From NCBI GenBank assembly GCA_022575985.1, contig JAKSXM010000288.1, positions 2,321,501 to 2,385,500 of the forward strand: 64,000 nt of DNA, in the 5' to 3' direction. Origin of the DNA: Anagrus nilaparvatae. Taxonomy: Eukaryota > Arthropoda > Insecta > Hymenoptera > Mymaridae. Position numbers and translations under genes: made by a program. The notes under the pieces are model-generated. The model saw nothing but the letters and a program-made list of their open reading frames with translations, made no database searches and was not told the DNA's origin. Below, one piece after another: positions 59,584 to 64,000 of this stretch (position 1 is its first letter; each line of letters begins with the position of its first letter).

Positions 59584-60002
59584 AGTTTTTTACCGTGCTT
59601 CTGAAATAAATTACCAATATCAAACAATAATTTTTACGCAATATTATATGCAGCTTGACAAAGTAATCAATAAACAATCAGTTTCATAATATGAATTATT
59701 ATTTGAGTTTACTTGTGTTCTCCTATATTATTTCAAATTTTTCACAGACCAGAGAATAACTAACTAGCTAATAAAGAACCACCCATATATATATTACGAA
59801 ATTCTGTACGATCAATAAAAACGAAGATATCTGTCCTATATAGTTTTTGTTTCTCTAGTTTTTTAGTTGCACAGGATTTTTGTATAAAACTTTTTTCGAT
59901 TTTTTGACAAATTCAAGCAAAAAATAAAAAAATCTTTTAAATTGGCAAAACAAAAAAATTTATAACACACCAGTTTTTAATGGTGAAATTATGAGTTTTC
60001 TA
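59584..60002. other. No supportable gene
   Basis: A+T-rich spacer before the LINE derivative. Confidence 0.4.
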
Positions 60003-60773
60003 GGCAGGGTACAATACCGTAAAATGTTACCAGTCATGGTGGTGGAATCCATAGAACTGTAGGACCAAAATTGGACATCACTGCCATTTGGGACCATGAT
60101 AACGGCTGACCCGGTCTGCCTAACCTAATGATAGAGTGACGCAGGCATGCTCTGTAGACGGGTGGTATCCAGAAGATCGAATGCCCCCTCATGAGGGGGT
60201 AATTTCATGCCTAGTGCAGCACTTCAGAGCACTTGGTGGCTCCCTGATTTATGTGATGAATGTTCTGTCCTCCCCCTTCTCACAGACAAAGCAGCTCTGT
60301 TTGGGGGTGACGACCCTTTCCGACCCACTCGTGGGATCTAAAATTGATGATCCTAATAAAAACCAAAACCAAACTATTAGTACTAACAAAAACCCTGATG
60401 GGACTCTAAAATAGATACCACAAGACAAAACAAACACTGATTCAGTGAATCAGGTTATTCCTTCCAACAAACCCGGGGCACACTATGAGAAACCGGCAGC
60501 CGTGACCCAATGGGCATACCAGATGGAAGAAACTCAAAACTAGTCGGGATCTTTAACATGAAACCGGTGACCCAGACTGGGACTCTAGTAGAGAAACAAG
60601 ATGGGGGCAAACAGAAGGTTGCAAATGGAACACCTCCGAGTGTAACAGGTGCAACTAAAAGATCCGGAGCTCAAAAGAAAAAGGCAAGGTTTGATAAAAT
60701 AGCTAAACAAAGGGAAGCCTTGGGATATAAGACTCAATCAAGAAAGGTAGAAGTGGAGAATACACTTCCAGGG

Positions 60774-61162
60774 GGCCTATCTTTTACGGCAAAACGCTTG
60801 ACTTTTCCAAAGAGGTAAAGTATCTTGGCGTGGTGCTGGACAATAAGCTGAACTGAAGGGCTCACATGGAGCACGTAACGGCCAAATTCCTTAATGGATA
60901 CTGGCTATGCAGACGTATGGTGGGAGTAACCTGGAGTCTAAGACCAAAATTAGTAAAATGTATTTACGACGTGGTAATGATCCTTAGGTTCACATACGGA
61001 TCGGTAGTAGGGTGGCACAGATCTAACCTCGTCACTGAGGGAAAGAACCTGGACGAACTACAAGCAATGATGCTTAAAAGCATGGTTGCAGCGTCAAAGA
61101 ACACTTCAAAGACGGCACTTCGTGTGCTTGTGGGGGTTCCTCCGTTCAACATTGTTATTTAA
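60774..61162 (+). pseudogene. LINE reverse transcriptase, C-terminal remnant
   Basis: It reads EVKYLGVVLDNKLN, a stop (TGA 60854), then RAHMEHVTAKFLNGYWLC, LRPKLVKCIYDVVMILRFTY and LDELQAMMLKSMVAASKNTS. These are the palm end and thumb blocks of R1/jockey-type RTs. The family normally has Trp where the stop is (KLNW); TGG to TGA explains it. Confidence 0.82.
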
Positions 61163-61229
61163 GAATCAGTAGCTAGAAACGCAGTTAGACTCTGGGCTCT
61201 GGGTAAATAGGTTCCTGGTCAGGGTAGGC

Positions 61230-61860
61230 ACGCTGCGATAGCTGAACTACCCTGTATGGAACTACTGAACAATGGCCTAGATAGAACTGCTTGGGAGATT
61301 ACCTTCAAAAAGATGTTGTCCATTAGGATAACCAGCAGGGATGAATGGGTAGACGGTACTCATCTGGAACTGGCTCATACAAGAGTCTGGTGTACGGATG
61401 GGTTGCAAAAGGATGGAAATACCATTTCGGTAGCATGGGGCCGCAAGGAAAGAGCTCTCATCGGCTCTGCAGGACCCCTAGACTCGCTGTTTCAATCGGA
61501 AATACTGGATATAAAGATGTGCGTGGAGAAGTTGCTTCGTAAAAGGACAGAGGGAATGAAAATTAGCATATGCTCCGATAGTGTGGCTCCGCTCAACGCT
61601 CTGGACTTGGTAACGGTTCTTTGAAAGCTGGTACGCAAATGCAAATCTCTCGGTAGTCGAAACAAAATCACGCTTTACTGGGTACCCGCTCACGTTGGCA
61701 TACCAGGTAACAAGAAAGCTGACTCTTTAACCAAGAAGGGAACTAAGATAGCAGTCCCAACTACCGTCATCGGAACCTCTTGGTGCGAGGTTGTGTCAGC
61801 TATCTCTGACTTAATGGGTAGGGAGAATGCAACGGAGTAGACGGAGTCAAGGGGAGCTAG
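61230..61860 (+). pseudogene. LINE RNase H domain
   Basis: RNase H of a non-LTR element, used to remove RNA from the RNA-DNA hybrid. The acidic quartet is visible: Asp in VWCTDG, Glu in LFQSEILDIK, Asp in ISICSDSVAPLN and Asp in PGNKKADSLTKKG. YWVPAHVGIPGNKKA is the usual block before the last Asp. A TGA at 61622 splits the domain and a TAG near 61838 ends it. The residues are kept although the gene is broken, which suggests recent decay. Confidence 0.85.
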
Positions 61861-61904
61861 GCAGTCTAAAAGGGCCCTAGGTACTTTTCCGAGTACCTAC
61901 GAGT

Positions 61905-62220
61905 GGTGTGACGAACTACTGAATATGAATAGAATCTACACCCGTGTTTTGGTGGGTTGGGTAACGGGACACTCCGTATCACAGACGGGGAAACGTTATT
62001 CGAAACTGCAGATTCTGTGAGGAATCGATAGAAATCACCGAACATCTGATCTGGGCTTGCCCAGCGCTAGAGTAACGACGTATACGGTACCTCAAGTTTT
62101 CACTAACGAACAAGGAAGATGTAGGACCATTGAAACCTCAGAGCTTGGTGAACTTCATAAGGTCACTCAGCCTTGAGGACTTCATGGGAAGGTGGAGTCC
62201 ATCTGAGGGGGAAACCTAAG
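61905..62220 (+). pseudogene. LINE C-terminal Cys-His finger
   Basis: After VLVGWVTGHSVS the frame changes and gives CRFCEESIEITEHLIWACPA, the C-x2-C...H...C finger that ends ORF2 in many R1/I-type LINEs. SLVNFIRSLSLEDFMGRW follows and is normal for the tail. Frameshifts and a stop (TAA after LE) are present. Confidence 0.75.
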
Positions 62221-62716
62221 GTGAACCTGCAACAATTATACCCAAACTGTGGTAAGATCTCGGTAACATATTCCTGCGGGCTGTGCCTAAAGGTCTATGA
62301 ACGCCCTGATCGATGCCCCTAACTGGGGAACCTGGAGTTGGTTCATCGCCGAAAGAACCTGAAGGAGTCTATTCTGACCTCAGGTCTGCATCTCAGGAAC
62401 ACTAACACACAAAGTAGCAGAGATGTAGTTAACGAACACTCGAAGGAAGGGTGGTTTTTAAATCATGCTTGCATGGATACCATGTCTGGACTTCCCAACG
62501 GAGGGAAGATCTCTGCGTGTTGTCACTTTTGGATCACTAATGGCGAGCATCATCCGAGAGAACAAAACAAAACACAATATTGGGACATCCAGGGCTCTTA
62601 TTTAAAGTAACCAGGATTCACCAACGGGAACTCTAACAGGTGGAGTGCTAGGGGCTTTTAAATTAAGTCGGGTGCTCCGGAACTTGTCTCCCCCCACCCA
62701 GGTATTAAAAAAAAAT

Positions 62717-62854
62717 AGATTTGATAATTTGTCAGTAAAAATATTTTTAAAATCTTATAATCTCGCAATTGCACCAATTTTCAGCTTTCAAATAAGCCCA
62801 CACACTGCCATCATGAATCCCTGGTTTCTTATTTTGTTATTTTTTTGATAATTG
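62717..62854. other. Short spacer between two LINE remnants
   Basis: No gene is seen. Confidence 0.4.
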
Positions 62855-63720
62855 ATATTTTATTTATTGAATACAAATACAAAGGTAGAATAACGTAAAT
62901 TTTATATCGTTAATAAATACAGAATGTAAGATAAAATTAAAAGGAAAACAATATAAAATGACAAAGTTAGTTAAATTTTAAAAGTATACTAGTTTTAAAA
63001 GTATTAATTATTAATTATTAAGTATTAATTATTAATTCATTAATAGAATAATGCGTAATTAAATTTATATATGGAGAATGGAATTGGGTGTTTAAATTGG
63101 GGATTTTGAAAAATTAGAGAGTTAGGTATAGGTATTAGTATCTAGCTTAGAGATAAAAGACTATATTAAGAGACTGATTATGAGAAGTGTTGGTGCGTTT
63201 TGAGAGATTTTTCTTAAAGGTGTTGAGTGAAGAAAATAGTCTAATACCTGGTGGAGAAAAGAGAAAGAAGAAAGTGACTAAGAAAGAAGATGAGTAAGAT
63301 GATGTAGAGGAATCTCAAGTTCTTTAAATTTCAGCCTGAGTTCTCTAAGGGGTATCCTGTATTTTAATTTTGAGAATAAGAAATCTGGGTATTGAAATAA
63401 CAGAATTCGGAATAAAAAACAAGTACTATTGAATTTAAATCTGTTTCCGATATCCTAGCCAATGGAAACTTTTCTAAAGTTAGAAACGGGTTTATAGTAA
63501 GCCAAGTTAAAAGTGTATCTAATTGCTGAGTTTTGTAGTACATTTAGCGACTTCAGGTGCTCATCTTTAAGATTCCATAGTATGGATGAACAATAATCAA
63601 AGTGGGTCATAATTAGGGATATTACAAGTTTCCAAGTCGACGTCTTAGAACCAATGGTGCAAAAAATCGCCATAAATTCCTATGTTCAACACATGACACT
63701 TGGCCCTTTAAGGTCTATAA
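62855..63720 (-). pseudogene. Second LINE remnant: RT thumb and 3' UTR
   Basis: The complementary strand from about 63690 reads LVISLIMTHFDYCSSILWNL, LNVLQNSAIRYTF and KVSIG, then a stop. The same frame continues with FKFNSTCFLFRILL and IPLRELRLKFKELEIP. The last block (PPGIRLFSSLNTFKKNLS) is in another frame. This order is that of the C-terminal end of jockey/CR1-like RTs. The strand then runs through a 3' UTR to CAATAAATAAAATATC near 62855, a plausible poly(A) end. It is a different family from 60003-62716. Confidence 0.8.
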
Positions 63721-64000
63721 ATCAAAAGTAGTACTTGAAAAAAATAATTACCAAACCTCACAAAATTTTGAGCGAAAGTAAAATTTTTCAAAAATTCCTG
63801 TAAAAATACAAATAAAAACACTTCTAGTTAAGAGAAAAAAAAACTTAGAAAAAAAATGTTAACTCCGGTGAAATTATTTAGACCTGTCCATATATGATAC
63901 ATACATATACATGCGTTAAATTATTTTAATGAAAAAATAATATTTTTTCAGATAAATTTTTTTATATACAATTATGTGTAATTAATATTCCATTTATAAA
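63721..64000. other. No supportable gene
   Basis: A+T-rich to the window end. Confidence 0.4.

Larger units (their letters stand above)
60003..62716 (+). mobile_element. Internally deleted LINE (R1/I-like) with RNase H
   Basis: A G+C-richer block runs from about 60003 to an A-run at 62707-62716. Its layout is: a leader (60003-60500); an ORF1-like basic segment ending near 60755 (SGAQKKKARFDKIAKQREAL); then directly the end of the RT domain (IFYGKTLDFSKEVKYLGVVL, 60774-60835); the RT thumb; RNase H; and a Cys-His finger. The endonuclease and nearly all RT are missing, so this is a deletion derivative. Stops at 60854, 61159, 61622 and later interrupt the frames. Confidence 0.8.

Noticed and set aside
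60136..60414. Independent small protein gene
   Set aside because: Lies in the leader of the deleted LINE; no known domain.

Overview
The window looks like nuclear DNA of an insect: strongly A+T-rich, genes with short introns, a 7-transmembrane insect odorant receptor (a family found only in insects), a pogo/Tigger transposon, a BEL/Pao integrase, jockey/R1-type LINE remnants and a MULE-like element with a FLYWCH finger. The extreme A+T bias, the OR type and the repeat content would suit a parasitoid hymenopteran, but nothing here proves the order. Only two host genes are supported. One is an odorant receptor with four readable exons at 12126-14125 (+), whose terminal exon I could not find. 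The other is a nine-exon gene at 28504-31454 (-) encoding a single-pass membrane protein of 727 residues, with a Cys-rich juxtamembrane motif and a long tail carrying about two dozen tyrosine motifs. It is built like a LAT/PAG-type signalling scaffold, but I do not recognise it.

Almost everything else is mobile or repetitive DNA. The commonest architecture is the foldback: long inverted arms, no transposase, and often a tandem array near the centre. Examples are 269-4980 (4.7 kb, TTAA at both ends), 7311-9720 (AGGA direct repeats), 39366-40515 and its truncated relative 42299-43187, 45440-46995 (CCAT direct repeats, about 177-bp tandem units), 49304-49982, 50142-51843 (150-bp tandem units) and 54597-56197 (with other foldbacks nested inside). 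Smaller hairpins lie at 19846, 20536, 24371, 25749, 40950, 54290, 55792 and 59287. Several foldbacks share modules, so they appear to be built by reshuffling a small set of parts.

The elements with coding capacity, left to right, are: a LINE reverse-transcriptase remnant (6240-7000, -); a BEL/Pao integrase remnant (10348-11294, -); a complete-looking Tigger element with an uninterrupted 552-codon transposase (16993-19812); a MULE-like element with CCCCGAA-rich ends and a frameshifted FLYWCH fragment (22208-23252); a gag-like fragment (24804-25001); a G+C-rich insert between two nearly identical 295-bp direct repeats (35428-37127); an internally deleted LINE with RNase H (60003-62716); and another LINE remnant (62855-63720, -).

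Between the MULE-like element and its flanks lies a broken array of about 245-bp cassettes that each resemble a small exon with splice signals (21240-21680 and 23808-24230). The long spaces 25002-28483, 43188-45439, 46996-49303, 51844-54289 and 56198-59286 hold no gene I can support. All identifications come from reading the sequence and its translations by eye; no database search or alignment was run.
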